Below, in pieces: positions 42,790-52,443 of a stretch of DNA of 64,000 nucleotides; positions within the stretch are counted from its first letter, which is position 1, and each line of letters begins with the position of its first letter. The translations under genes and the position numbers were made by a program. The DNA comes from Glaciihabitans sp. dw_435 (lineage in GTDB: Bacteria; Actinomycetota; Actinomycetes; Actinomycetales; Microbacteriaceae): positions 151,668 to 215,667 of the forward strand of contig NZ_JAAVUZ010000005.1 in the NCBI RefSeq assembly GCF_018449675.1. Direction: 5' to 3'. The notes under the pieces are model-generated. The model did no database searches, was not told the origin of the DNA, and worked only from the letters and a program-made list of their open reading frames with translations.

Positions 42790-45007
42790 GCCCGCCGCGG
42801 TCGACGCACCCGGGCAGCGCCCGCACCCGATCACCCACGACGGCATCCGTTTCGGCGCCGCCTTCTACACCGAGTACCAGCCGAGCGGCAGGCTCGACGA
42901 GGACCTCGACCTGATGAAGGAGGCGGGGTTCACGGTCATCCGCGTCGGTGAATCCGTCTGGTCGACCTGGGAGCCGGAGGAGGGAGTCTTCGACCTCGAC
43001 TGGTTGCAGCCCGTGCTCGACGGCGCCCACGCCCGGGGCATTGGCGTTGTGCTCGGCACCCCCACCTACGCGATCCCCCTGTGGATGAAGCGGCTGCACC
43101 CGGAGGTCGCGGCGGACAGCGCGTCGGGGGTACCGATGAACTGGGGGTCGCGCCAAGAGATGGACTTCACCAACCCGGCCTACCTCTTCTACGCCGAACG
43201 CATCATCCGCCGGGTAATCGGGCGCTACCGCGATCACCCGGCGATCATCGGGTATCAGGTGGACAACGAGCCGGGCATCCGCCTGCTGTACAACCGGGGC
43301 GTGTTCCAGAAGTTCGTCGACCACCTGCGCCACACCTACGGCGACGTTGAGACACTTAACCGCGAGTGGGGGCTCGTCTACTGGTCGCACCGGCTGTCCA
43401 CCTGGGACGACCTCTGGCTGCCCGACGGTAATTTCCAGCCGCAGTACGACCTCGCCTGGCGCCGGTTCCAGGCGGGACTGGTCACCGACTTCATCGGCTG
43501 GCAGGCGGAGCTCGTGCGCGAGCTGGTTCCCGCAGGCACCTTCGTCACGACGTGCATTTCGTACGACCAGCTCGGGGTGGAGGACGTCGACCTCTCGGCG
43601 AACCTCGACGTTGCCTCGGGCAACGCGTACTACGAGATGGAAGACTCCCTCGCCCACCCCAGCACAGACCCCCGGTCGACAGGCTGGATCGTCAAGGGCA
43701 CCTGGGCGCTGTACCAGCTCGCAGATCTCATGTACTCGTCGAAGGGCGCGCCCTTCCTCATTACCGAGACGAACGCCTCGTCCATCGGCCACTCGTCGCT
43801 GAACTTCTCGCCCTACGACGGGCAGTGGCGGCAGGCAGCATGGGCGCTGGTCGCCCGGGGCGCCCGCATGATCGAGTACTGGCACTGGCACACCCTGCAC
43901 TTCGGCGTCGAGACCTACTGGGGTGGAATCCTCCCGCACAGCCAGAAGCCCGGCCGCACCTATCGCGAGCTCGCCGCGCTCGGCGCCGAGTTCGCCCGGG
44001 CCGGAGCCGCGGTCGCCGAGTCGCTTCCCCAGTCAGACATCGCGATGCTCTACGACTCCGACAGCAAGTTCGCGCTGTCGTCGCAGGCCCCGTTCACCGC
44101 ACCCGGGCAGTACTTCGACCCGGACGCCTACCGCCGCATCTTCTCGTCCTTCTACCGCGGTGCGTTCGACGCCGGCCTGCAGGTCGAGCTGGTGCGGCCG
44201 CAGCAGCTCTTCGGTGCGCGCGATGCCACCGGCGTCGGCAGCGGTGGGGCGGATGACGCGGGGCGGGGCGGACCCGCGGATCCGGGCGACTTCGCCGCGA
44301 GGCATCCGGTGCTCCTCGTCCCCGGTTTTTTCACGGCTGGCGACGACGACCTCGACTGGCTCGACGCGTACGCCCGCGCCGGGGGACACCTCGTGCTCGG
44401 ACCCCGCAGCGCGTACGCCGATCGCGAGGGACGTGCCCGCACCGACGTGCAGCCCGCCCGCCTGACCGAGGCGGCCGGCCTCTGGTACGACGAGATTGCC
44501 AACCTGCCCGCTCCGATTGTGGTGAGCGCGGCGGATGACTCGGGCTTCGTGCTCGCCGAGGGTGCGGCCGCGACCGACTGGGTCGACGGACTGACGCTCA
44601 GCGGCGCAACCGAGTTAGCAGGTTACGAGCACCTGCACTTCGGCCGCTGGAGCGCGATCGCCACGGCGGTGCGCGGATCCGGGCGGGTCACCACCGTCGG
44701 CACGGTGCCGAACCAGGCGCTCGCCGCATCGCTCGCACGTTGGCTGGTGCCGTCCCCCGTCGCGGGGTGGACCGACCTGCCGCCGAGTGTGACGGTGTCG
44801 AGTTCTCTCGTCCCGGACGGAAGCGCCGGCGCCGGGGCATCCATCTATTACCTCCACAACTGGTCGTGGGACCCCCAGACGGTGACGACTCCGCTCGCCG
44901 TAACTGACCTCCTCGGTGACGGGGAATTCGGCCAGGGATCGACGATCGAGCTTGGCCCCTGGGACGTGCGGGTCTTCTCCACACGAGTTACGAAAGCAAA
45001 AGGATAG
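42782..45007 (+). CDS. GH42 family beta-galactosidase / alpha-L-arabinopyranosidase-like
   Basis: About 741 aa. GH42 fold: FGAAFYTEYQPSGRLDEDLDLMKEAGFTVIRVGESVWSTWEP, acid/base Glu about 163 in QVDNEPGI, nucleophile Glu about 329 in LITETNAS, then a trimer domain (PQSDIAMLYDSDS) and a C-terminal beta domain. No signal peptide, so it works on imported sugars. It cleaves beta-linked galactose or arabinopyranose. It overlaps the ATPase gene by 8 nt, which ties it to the importer operon. Confidence 0.92.
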   Translation: MSEPAAVDAPGQRPHPITHDGIRFGAAFYTEYQPSGRLDEDLDLMKEAGFTVIRVGESVWSTWEPEEGVFDLDWLQPVLDGAHARGIGVVLGTPTYAIPLWMKRLHPEVAADSASGVPMNWGSRQEMDFTNPAYLFYAERIIRRVIGRYRDHPAIIGYQVDNEPGIRLLYNRGVFQKFVDHLRHTYGDVETLNREWGLVYWSHRLSTWDDLWLPDGNFQPQYDLAWRRFQAGLVTDFIGWQAELVRELVPAGTFVTTCISYDQLGVEDVDLSANLDVASGNAYYEMEDSLAHPSTDPRSTGWIVKGTWALYQLADLMYSSKGAPFLITETNASSIGHSSLNFSPYDGQWRQAAWALVARGARMIEYWHWHTLHFGVETYWGGILPHSQKPGRTYRELAALGAEFARAGAAVAESLPQSDIAMLYDSDSKFALSSQAPFTAPGQYFDPDAYRRIFSSFYRGAFDAGLQVELVRPQQLFGARDATGVGSGGADDAGRGGPADPGDFAARHPVLLVPGFFTAGDDDLDWLDAYARAGGHLVLGPRSAYADREGRARTDVQPARLTEAAGLWYDEIANLPAPIVVSAADDSGFVLAEGAAATDWVDGLTLSGATELAGYEHLHFGRWSAIATAVRGSGRVTTVGTVPNQALAASLARWLVPSPVAGWTDLPPSVTVSSSLVPDGSAGAGASIYYLHNWSWDPQTVTTPLAVTDLLGDGEFGQGSTIELGPWDVRVFSTRVTKAKG

Positions 45008-45012
45008 GAATC

Positions 45013-47481
45013 ATGACGAACGAGACGCTTGACCAGGGAACCCTGGACGCACGACTCGAAGCGCTGCTGGCAACAATCTCCCTCGAGGAGAAGGTGCAGT
45101 TGCTCACCGGCCGCGACTTCTGGACGACGTGGCCGATCGAGAAGATCGGGCTGCGGCGCATGCTCATGTCCGACGGCCCGTCCGGCGTGCGCGGCGAGGT
45201 GTGGGACGAACGCAGTCCCTCGCTCAACCTGCCGTCGGCCACGACGCTCGCCTCCTCGTGGGATCTCGAGATGGCGGCGCGCTACGGGGCGGCCGCGGCG
45301 GTCGAAGCCCGGAGGAAGGGTGTCGACATCGTGCTCGGACCCACCATCAACCTGCACCGCTCGCCGCGGGGTGGCCGCCACTTCGAGGCGTTCAGCGAGG
45401 ACCCGGTGTTGACCGCGGAACTCGCCGCCTCCTACGTGACGGGGGTGCAGGACAACGGGGTCGGGGCGACCCCCAAGCACTACATCGCCAATGACTCCGA
45501 GACGGACCGCTTCACCATCAACGTGGAGGTCAGCGATCGCGCGCTGCGCGAGCTGTACCTGTTCGCGTTCGAGAAGGCGATCGTGGAGTCGAAGGCGTGG
45601 CTCGTGATGAGCTCGTACAACTCCATCAACGGCGTGACGGCAACGGAGAACGAGCTGCTCGAGACACCGCTGAACTCCGAGTGGGGCTTCGACGGCGTCG
45701 TGGTCAGCGACTGGACCGCCGTGCGGTCGATCAACAGTGCGCGTTACTCGCAGGACCTCGCGATGCCGGGTCCTCCCGGCCCGTGGGGAGACAAGCTGCT
45801 CGCCGCGGTGCGGGCGGGCGAGGTCGAGGAGTCGGCGATCGACCGCAAGGTGCTGCGCCTGCTGAAGCTCGCGTCGCGCGTCGGTGCGCTCGAGGGGTTC
45901 GACCCGATGTCTGCGGCGCCCCTCCGGGTGGAGGACGGCATCGCGTTCACCCGCGAAGCCGCCGCTGCTGGCACGGTGCTGCTGCGCAACGAGGGTGAAC
46001 TGCCGTGGGATGCGGCGGCCGTGTCATCCGTCGCGGTCATTGGGCACAACGCCAAGTTCACCCGCAGCCAGGGCGGCGGAAGCGCCACGGTCCTGCCCGA
46101 GCATGTGGTGTCCCCGCTCGAGGGAGTGCGCGAGGCGTTACCCCACGCGACGGTGACCTACTCCGTCGGCGCCGTGGTGCAGGAGGGTGTCGCCGAGCTG
46201 CCGCTCGAGCGCATCACCGACCCGGTGAGCGGCGAGCCGGGACTGCTCACGCGATTCCTCGGCGTCGATGACGAGGTGCTCTTCGAGGAGCACCGCGGTG
46301 CGACCGCGCTCGTCTGGTTCGGTGGCGACGCGCCGATCGCGCTGTCCCACCGTCTCGAAGTCACCACCCAGTACCTGCCCGAAGAGACCGGAACGATCCT
46401 GTTTGGCTTTGCCGCCGTCGGTGACCTGCGCCTGTACGTCAACGACGAGCTGGTCGTCGAGGCGTCGGTCGAGGCGGAGGGCACCGACCTGGGCGCCGCC
46501 TTCCTCGCGCCGCCGACGCGCTCCGCCCCCGTTGCCGTGACCGAGGGCGTCGCGATCGATATCCGCGTCGAGTACGACCTCGCGGGTCGCGAGGGCGAGT
46601 TGTCCAACGCGCTGTCGTTTACCTTTGGGATCGAACCGGATGACTCGCGCCCGGACGAGCTCATCGCCGAGGCGGTGCAGGCTGCGAGGTCCGCCGACGT
46701 CGCGCTCATCGTCGTCGGAACGAACTCCCGTGTCGAGTCGGAGGGCTACGACCGCACCTCGCTCGAACTACCGGGCCTGCAGGATGACCTCGTGCGCGCG
46801 GTCGTCGCGGCCAACCCCCGCACCGTCGTGGTGGTGAACGCTGGCGCACCCGTCGAGATGCCGTGGCGCAACGCCGTCGCCGCCGTTCTGGTCGGCTACT
46901 TCGGCGGACAGGAATTCGGGGACGCGGTCGCCGACGTGCTGCTGGGCCTCGCCGAGCCGGGAGGGCGGCTTCCCACCACGTGGCCGGCCCACGAATCCGA
47001 TGTTCCGGTGATCAACACCGAGCCCTGGAACGGGGTGCTCCACTACGACGAGGGCATCCACGTCGGGTATCGCGCGTGGCTGAAGGCGGGGGTAACCCCC
47101 GCGTACGCCTTCGGGCACGGGCTCGGCTATACCTCGTTCGAGCAGAGCGACGTGTCGGCGCCGCAGACCGTCGCCGCGGGTGACACCGCCACCGTCGGGG
47201 TCACCGTCACCAACACCGGCGACCGCCGCGGCAAGCACGTCGTGCAGGTGTACGCCGAGCGTCCCGACTCCACCATCGACCGTCCCGTGCGCTGGCTTGT
47301 GGGGTTCGCGCCCATCGAGCTCGACGCGGGCGCGACGGAGCGCGTGAGCATCACCGTGCCGAGCCGGCTGCTCGCCCACTGGAGCGACGGCTGGCAGTAC
47401 GAGGCGGGCGTCTTCACGTTGCGCGTCGGTACCGCCGTCGACACCCTTCCCCTCGACACCACCCTGGAGCTGACCGCATGA
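45013..47481 (+). CDS. GH3 family beta-glucosidase with PA14 insert
   Basis: About 822 aa. GH3_N with RMLMSDGPSGVRGE, PTINLHRSPRGGRHFEAFSEDP, KHYIANDSETDR and nucleophile Asp about 233 in VVVSDWTAV. A PA14-like insert (GTILFGFAAVGDLRLYVNDELV) lies in the GH3_C part, which shows LIVVGTNSRVESEGYDR. An Fn3-like end (PQTVAAGDTATVGVTVTNTGDR) closes the protein. No signal peptide; it acts on imported oligosaccharides, either glucose, xylose or arabinose-linked. Start ATG behind AAAGGATAG. Its stop overlaps the GH43 start (ATGA). Confidence 0.93.
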   Translation: MTNETLDQGTLDARLEALLATISLEEKVQLLTGRDFWTTWPIEKIGLRRMLMSDGPSGVRGEVWDERSPSLNLPSATTLASSWDLEMAARYGAAAAVEARRKGVDIVLGPTINLHRSPRGGRHFEAFSEDPVLTAELAASYVTGVQDNGVGATPKHYIANDSETDRFTINVEVSDRALRELYLFAFEKAIVESKAWLVMSSYNSINGVTATENELLETPLNSEWGFDGVVVSDWTAVRSINSARYSQDLAMPGPPGPWGDKLLAAVRAGEVEESAIDRKVLRLLKLASRVGALEGFDPMSAAPLRVEDGIAFTREAAAAGTVLLRNEGELPWDAAAVSSVAVIGHNAKFTRSQGGGSATVLPEHVVSPLEGVREALPHATVTYSVGAVVQEGVAELPLERITDPVSGEPGLLTRFLGVDDEVLFEEHRGATALVWFGGDAPIALSHRLEVTTQYLPEETGTILFGFAAVGDLRLYVNDELVVEASVEAEGTDLGAAFLAPPTRSAPVAVTEGVAIDIRVEYDLAGREGELSNALSFTFGIEPDDSRPDELIAEAVQAARSADVALIVVGTNSRVESEGYDRTSLELPGLQDDLVRAVVAANPRTVVVVNAGAPVEMPWRNAVAAVLVGYFGGQEFGDAVADVLLGLAEPGGRLPTTWPAHESDVPVINTEPWNGVLHYDEGIHVGYRAWLKAGVTPAYAFGHGLGYTSFEQSDVSAPQTVAAGDTATVGVTVTNTGDRRGKHVVQVYAERPDSTIDRPVRWLVGFAPIELDAGATERVSITVPSRLLAHWSDGWQYEAGVFTLRVGTAVDTLPLDTTLELTA

Positions 47482-49007
47482 GTGCCACGACAACCGCCGG
47501 GGGAACCACCGGCACCACCGAATACCCCAACCCGCTGATACCCGGGTTCAACCCCGACCCGAGCGCGGTGAAGGTCGGCGATGACTATTACCTCGTGACA
47601 TCCACCTTCGAATACCTGCCCGGGATTCCCGTCTACCACAGCACCGACCTCGTCGACTGGACCCAGATCGGCAACGTGGCGACGCGGCCGGAGCAGCTCG
47701 ACCTCGCCACGATCCCCACGCTGGGCGGGGTGTGGGCGCCGACGATCCGCTTCCGCGACGGCGTGTTCTATGTAATCGTGACCGTCGCCATGGGTGGCGG
47801 GTGTGTGGTCTTCACGGCGACCGATCCGGCGGGGCCGTGGAGTGACCCGACCCTGCTCTCGGGCATCGCGGGCATCGACCCGGACCTCGCGTGGGGCGAC
47901 GACGGCACCGCGTACGTCACCTTCTCGGGGCTGACCACGACGGGCCCGGACGCCGGCGCGCACCACGGTGTGCAGCAGGTGAAGGTGGATCTCGAGACCG
48001 GCGAAGTGCTCGAGGAGCCGCGGTCGCTCTGGTCGGGAACGGGACTCAAGTTCCCCGAGGCGCCCCACATCTACCATCGCGGACCGTGGTGGTACCTGAT
48101 GATCGCCGAGGGCGGCACCGAACGTGGACACGGGGTGAGCATGGCCCGGGGCCTCTCGCCCGAAGGTCCGTTCACCGGGTTCGACGGCAACCCCTTCCTC
48201 AGTGCGCGCAGCACGTCGCGCCCGATCCAGAACACGGGCCACGCCGACCTGATCGAGACTCCGGACGGCGGCAGCGCGCTCATCCTGCTCGGGATGCGGC
48301 CGCGGGGGATGACCCAGGCCTTCTCCGCCCTCGGACGGGAAACCTTCATCACCACCCTCGCGTGGAAAAACGACTGGCCGGTGGCGGAGCCGGTGATCCT
48401 GCGCCCGCGGGCAGGGGAGACCCGCTACTCGATCGATTTCGCCGGCGTGGATGCGCTGGATGCCGGCTGGCTCGCCATCCGTCGCGTTCCCGCCGAGGTC
48501 GCGGCGATCGACGGCGGAAAGCTCGTGCTTCACGGCGAGGGGGCGACCCTGGATGACACCCGACCGGTGTTCCTAGGACGCCGCCAGCTCAACCAGACCG
48601 CCCGGGTGTCGACGGTGATCGACGCGTCGTCCGGTACCGGCGGCCTCGTGGTGCGGTACGACGAGGATTACCACACCGAAATCGAGGTGTCCGGAACCCG
48701 GGTCACGGGCCGGGTGCACCTCGCGGGCGTTGCCCAGGAGTGGACGCTCGAGGTCCCCGCCGGCCCCCTCGAGCTGCGCATGTCTTCCGTGCCGATCGCC
48801 GCGGGCTTCGGTCCCTCCCAGCTCAGCTCCGACCGGATCATCCTGAGCATCGTCACGGGCGGAGAAGAAACAGTCATCGCCGAGACCGACGGACGCTACC
48901 TGTCCGCCGAGACTGCGGCGTCCTTCACCGGGCGGGTCATCGGCGTGTATGCCGTCGACGGCACGGTCAGGTTCGACCGCTTCGACTATGTGGGGTCGGA
49001 GGACTGA
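47478..49007 (+). CDS. GH43 family beta-xylosidase/alpha-L-arabinofuranosidase-like
   Basis: About 509 aa. Five-bladed propeller of GH43: IPGFNPDPSAVKVGDDYYLVTSTFEYLPGIPVYHS, catalytic base Asp about 27, acid Glu about 194 in KFPEAPHIY, and GIDPDLAWGDDGTAYV. A C-terminal concanavalin-like domain starts about residue 320 (DALDAGWLAIRRVPAE). Cytoplasmic, as no signal peptide is seen. It removes xylose or arabinofuranose from short chains. Start and stop are both in overlaps with neighbours (ATGA; TGATG). Confidence 0.92.
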   Translation: MSATTTAGGTTGTTEYPNPLIPGFNPDPSAVKVGDDYYLVTSTFEYLPGIPVYHSTDLVDWTQIGNVATRPEQLDLATIPTLGGVWAPTIRFRDGVFYVIVTVAMGGGCVVFTATDPAGPWSDPTLLSGIAGIDPDLAWGDDGTAYVTFSGLTTTGPDAGAHHGVQQVKVDLETGEVLEEPRSLWSGTGLKFPEAPHIYHRGPWWYLMIAEGGTERGHGVSMARGLSPEGPFTGFDGNPFLSARSTSRPIQNTGHADLIETPDGGSALILLGMRPRGMTQAFSALGRETFITTLAWKNDWPVAEPVILRPRAGETRYSIDFAGVDALDAGWLAIRRVPAEVAAIDGGKLVLHGEGATLDDTRPVFLGRRQLNQTARVSTVIDASSGTGGLVVRYDEDYHTEIEVSGTRVTGRVHLAGVAQEWTLEVPAGPLELRMSSVPIAAGFGPSQLSSDRIILSIVTGGEETVIAETDGRYLSAETAASFTGRVIGVYAVDGTVRFDRFDYVGSED

Positions 49008-50836
49008 TGCCTATCCACGGATTCAGCGCCGATTCCGTCCTCGCCGATGTGCTCGACAATCCCGAGGGCCGCTCGATCGTTCAGGCGCACCTGCCGATCA
49101 TCAACTCGCCGATGCAATTGCAATTGCGTGCGCTCACGCTTGGCCGCGTCGCCGAGATCGGCGTCATGGCCCGCGCCAACGGCGACGCCCTCGCGGCCAT
49201 GTGGGAGCAACTCGCCCTGCTCGATGCCGGGACTCCGTCGGTGAGAGTGGATGCCCCGGCCATCGTTCCCTCGCCCGGGTACGAGTCCGACCGGATCTTC
49301 GTTGGCTCGGCAGCGCTCAGCTATCCCCGCGATGCGGGGCTGTGGGACACCGTCGAGATCGTCATCGGCGGCCCCAGCCACGGCAATCCCTTCGTCGACG
49401 TGGATCTGGACGCGACCTTCACGCTGGCCGCCGACACCGCTGATACTGACGACACCGCCGACACCGACACCACCACCGACGGCTCCGGCGCCCCGGGCGG
49501 CCCCGTCTTCGTCGGCGGGTTCTACGACGGTGACGGCCGCTACCTCCTGCGGTTCCTGCCCCGCGCCTCCGGCGAGTGGAGCTTCGTCACGCGCTCCAAC
49601 GCGCGGTCCCTGCACAACCTCGCCGGAACGATCACTGTGACCGATCCGGAGGAAGGAAACCAGGGAGTCGTGCGGGTCGCCGATACCTTCCACTTCGCCT
49701 ACGACGACGGAACGCGGTACCTGCCACTCGGCACGACCGCGTACGCCTGGACCCACCAGCCCGAGGCCCTGCAGGAGCAGACCCTCGCGAGTCTCGGCGA
49801 TGCCCCGTTCACGAAGATGCGCATGTGCATTTTTCCCAAGTCGTACCTCTTCAACACCAACGAACCCGAGATCTTCCCCTTCGAGGGGTCGCTCGAGGAC
49901 GGCTGGGACTTCACCCGGTTCGTGCCGGAGTATTTCCAGCACCTGGAGCGCCGCCTTTCCGAGCTCGAGGCGCTGGGGATCGAGGCAGACCTCATCCTCT
50001 TCCACGCCTATGACCGCTGGGGCTTCTCCGACATGGGCACGGCGGCCGACGACCGTTTCGTGCAGTACCTCGTGCGCCGGCTGTCGGCTTTCCGCAACGT
50101 GTGGTGGTCACTGGCGAACGAATATGACCTGCTGTGGAGCAAAACCGAGGCCGACTGGGAACGCATGGCACGGGTCATCCGCCGCAATGATCCGACCGAC
50201 CACCTGCTGTCGATCCACAACTGCCTTGCCTTCTACGACTACGGCCGCGACTGGGTCACGCACTGCAGTGTGCAGCGCATCGACGTGTACCGCACGTCCG
50301 AGAACACCGACGCCTGGCGCCAGCAGTGGGGCAAGCCGATCGTGATCGACGAGTGCGCCTACGAGGGCGACATCGACCAGGGCTGGGGCAACATCACCGG
50401 CGAGGAAATGACGCGCAGGTTCTGGGAAGGAGCCATCCGCGGCGGATATGTCGGCCACGGCGAGACCTACCTCAACGATCGCGAGGAGTTGTGGTGGTCG
50501 AAGGGTGGCGAGCTGGTGGGCACGTCGCCCGACCGCATCGCCTTCCTGGCGCGCATCACCGCGGAGTCGCCGAGCGGTGTGCTCGAGCCGCTTGACGGGG
50601 ACTGGGATGTCCCGTGGGGCGGCCATGGCGACGAGTACCGCATCGCGTACTTCGGTTTCAACCGACCGAGCTACCGGGACGTGACGGCTCCGGCCGGCCA
50701 CACATACGCCGTGGATGTCATCGACACCTGGAACATGACGGTCGATCGTCTGCCCGGCACGTTCGAGGGAGCCTTCCGCGTACCGCTGCAGCCGGCCCGC
50801 CAGTACATGGCGGTGCGGCTGACGGCCCTCGACTAG
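49007..50836 (+). CDS. DUF5060/DUF5605 glycosidase, GH140-like
   Basis: About 609 aa, start ATG in the TGATG junction with the GH43 stop. N-terminal beta-sandwich (DUF5060), then a TIM barrel and a C-terminal DUF5605 domain. Likely catalytic Glu 372 in WSLANEYDLLW and Glu 449 in IVIDECAYEGDIDQGWGNI. Related barrels include GH140 apiosidases of pectin breakdown. A low-complexity Asp/Thr stretch (about residues 144-160) interrupts the N-terminal domain. No activity is known for close relatives. Its stop shares CTAG with the serine-hydrolase gene. Confidence 0.8.
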   Translation: MPIHGFSADSVLADVLDNPEGRSIVQAHLPIINSPMQLQLRALTLGRVAEIGVMARANGDALAAMWEQLALLDAGTPSVRVDAPAIVPSPGYESDRIFVGSAALSYPRDAGLWDTVEIVIGGPSHGNPFVDVDLDATFTLAADTADTDDTADTDTTTDGSGAPGGPVFVGGFYDGDGRYLLRFLPRASGEWSFVTRSNARSLHNLAGTITVTDPEEGNQGVVRVADTFHFAYDDGTRYLPLGTTAYAWTHQPEALQEQTLASLGDAPFTKMRMCIFPKSYLFNTNEPEIFPFEGSLEDGWDFTRFVPEYFQHLERRLSELEALGIEADLILFHAYDRWGFSDMGTAADDRFVQYLVRRLSAFRNVWWSLANEYDLLWSKTEADWERMARVIRRNDPTDHLLSIHNCLAFYDYGRDWVTHCSVQRIDVYRTSENTDAWRQQWGKPIVIDECAYEGDIDQGWGNITGEEMTRRFWEGAIRGGYVGHGETYLNDREELWWSKGGELVGTSPDRIAFLARITAESPSGVLEPLDGDWDVPWGGHGDEYRIAYFGFNRPSYRDVTAPAGHTYAVDVIDTWNMTVDRLPGTFEGAFRVPLQPARQYMAVRLTALD

Positions 50837-52374
50837 CTCGGGGGCAGCACAGGCAGGTAGTGGCGGCTCACCGGGCCGTCGCTCCCGCTACCCTCGGCGG
50901 GTTTCGCGGGGGCGATGTTCAGGCGCTGGATCATGCTCGGCGTGGTCTCGGTCATCTCGAGCTTCAGCTCGAGGTCGCCTGCCTGCCCGGGAATGGTCCA
51001 CACCAGGTGCGCGCCCGACAGCGCCCACGACAACCGCTGGCGCAGGGGAGCGACGCCACCCGCGGGCAGCAGCCCACCGATCTCGGTGACGGCCTTGTCG
51101 AGGCGACGCTGGCGCTCCTCGGCGGGCACGTCGTCGAGCAGGTTCGGACTGAACAGGTCGCTCGCGCCCAGCACGTGACCGAGAGACAGAATGGATGCCT
51201 CGATGCCGGCGGCGGCCTCGATGGTCTCGGGCCACAGCGTGATGCTGCGGGCCGGGGCATCCACTTCCTCCATCACACGACGCAGGATGGCTGCTGCCGG
51301 CCCCGCGGGCTTTGCGCCGTTGGTGTTGGCGAAGACGGCGACGCCGATGCCGGACTCCAGGTGCCAGCGCATGTTCGTCGAGACGCCGGGCAGGCCGCCC
51401 GAGTGGTGGGCGAACGGGCCGAAGCGGGAGTCCTCCTCGACGAACAAGCCAAAGCCGTAGCCGATGTTGTCGATACCCGTCTTGGCGGAGCGCTCGTCGA
51501 CGGCGGCGACGGGCGTGTGGATGCGCTGCATCAGGCGGCGGGAGGCGCGACTGAGGATGGCGTCGTCCGTGTTGGTGGCGTCGAAGCTGCTGGCGAGCCA
51601 CGAACTCCAGCGCGCGATATCGGGGAGCGTGCTGTACATGCTCGCGGCGCAGGCGCCGGCGCCCGAACCGTCGCCGATGAACGGCCGGTCGAACCAGGTG
51701 GCTCCCTCGTCGAATGACTCGAGGCTGTGGGCGATGCCGGCGCCGGACTCGCCGCCCTCGGGGAAGACCCGCCAGTCGTAGCTCGTGCGGGTGAGGCCGA
51801 GCGGTTCGAGGAGGGTTTCGGTGGCGAAGTTGTCGAACGGCTGGCCGGAGATGTTCTCGACGATGAGGCCGAGCAGCCAGAACCCGAAGTTGGAGTACTG
51901 GTAGGCGACGTCGGGGTAGTCGGCGAACTTCACGCCGGCCTTCACCTGGTCGAGGAAGCCCTCACGGCTGAGGCGCAGCTCGTAGTCGGCCCAGGCGTTG
52001 TCCTCGGGCATGCCGGACGAGTTGGCCATGAGCATGCGGACGGTGATGGGGATCTCGACGCCGGCGGGGTCGACGAAGTTCCGGAACTCGGGCACGTGGG
52101 TGCGCACGGCGTCGTCGAGGTTCAGCTGGCCGCGCTCTTGAAGCACGAGCACGGCGGCGACAAGGAAGCTCTTCGACATCGAGGCGATGCGGTAGATCGT
52201 GTCGACCTCGGGCGCGCGGCCGTCGCGGGTGAATTGGCCGACGCCGTGGTGGAAGACGACTCCGTCACGGTCCCAGACCGCGTAGTTGAGCGACGGTGAG
52301 ACGACATCGGAGCCGTCGAACCAGTGGGCGAGCTCGGTAGAGAGTGCGTCGGAGAGTGTGAGGCGGTCGGTCAT
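50833..52374 (-). CDS. Serine hydrolase of the beta-lactamase/PBP4-like family
   Basis: About 513 aa from ATG 52374. Class C beta-lactamase fold with SxxK at Ser about 65 (IASMSKSF), YSN in VAYQYSNFGFW and HxG-like HHSGGLPGV. These proteins are esterases, D-aminopeptidases or amidases more often than true beta-lactamases. There is no signal peptide. The C-terminal 100 residues are a small beta domain. It converges with the glycosidase operon and shares its stop codons. Confidence 0.85.
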   Translation of the reverse strand: MTDRLTLSDALSTELAHWFDGSDVVSPSLNYAVWDRDGVVFHHGVGQFTRDGRAPEVDTIYRIASMSKSFLVAAVLVLQERGQLNLDDAVRTHVPEFRNFVDPAGVEIPITVRMLMANSSGMPEDNAWADYELRLSREGFLDQVKAGVKFADYPDVAYQYSNFGFWLLGLIVENISGQPFDNFATETLLEPLGLTRTSYDWRVFPEGGESGAGIAHSLESFDEGATWFDRPFIGDGSGAGACAASMYSTLPDIARWSSWLASSFDATNTDDAILSRASRRLMQRIHTPVAAVDERSAKTGIDNIGYGFGLFVEEDSRFGPFAHHSGGLPGVSTNMRWHLESGIGVAVFANTNGAKPAGPAAAILRRVMEEVDAPARSITLWPETIEAAAGIEASILSLGHVLGASDLFSPNLLDDVPAEERQRRLDKAVTEIGGLLPAGGVAPLRQRLSWALSGAHLVWTIPGQAGDLELKLEMTETTPSMIQRLNIAPAKPAEGSGSDGPVSRHYLPVLPPS

Positions 52375-52443
52375 GAGACCAATCAATCACACTCGCGGGG
52401 GTGCGGGCGCGTCAGTGACCGATCATCGCGAGGCATCCGCCGT

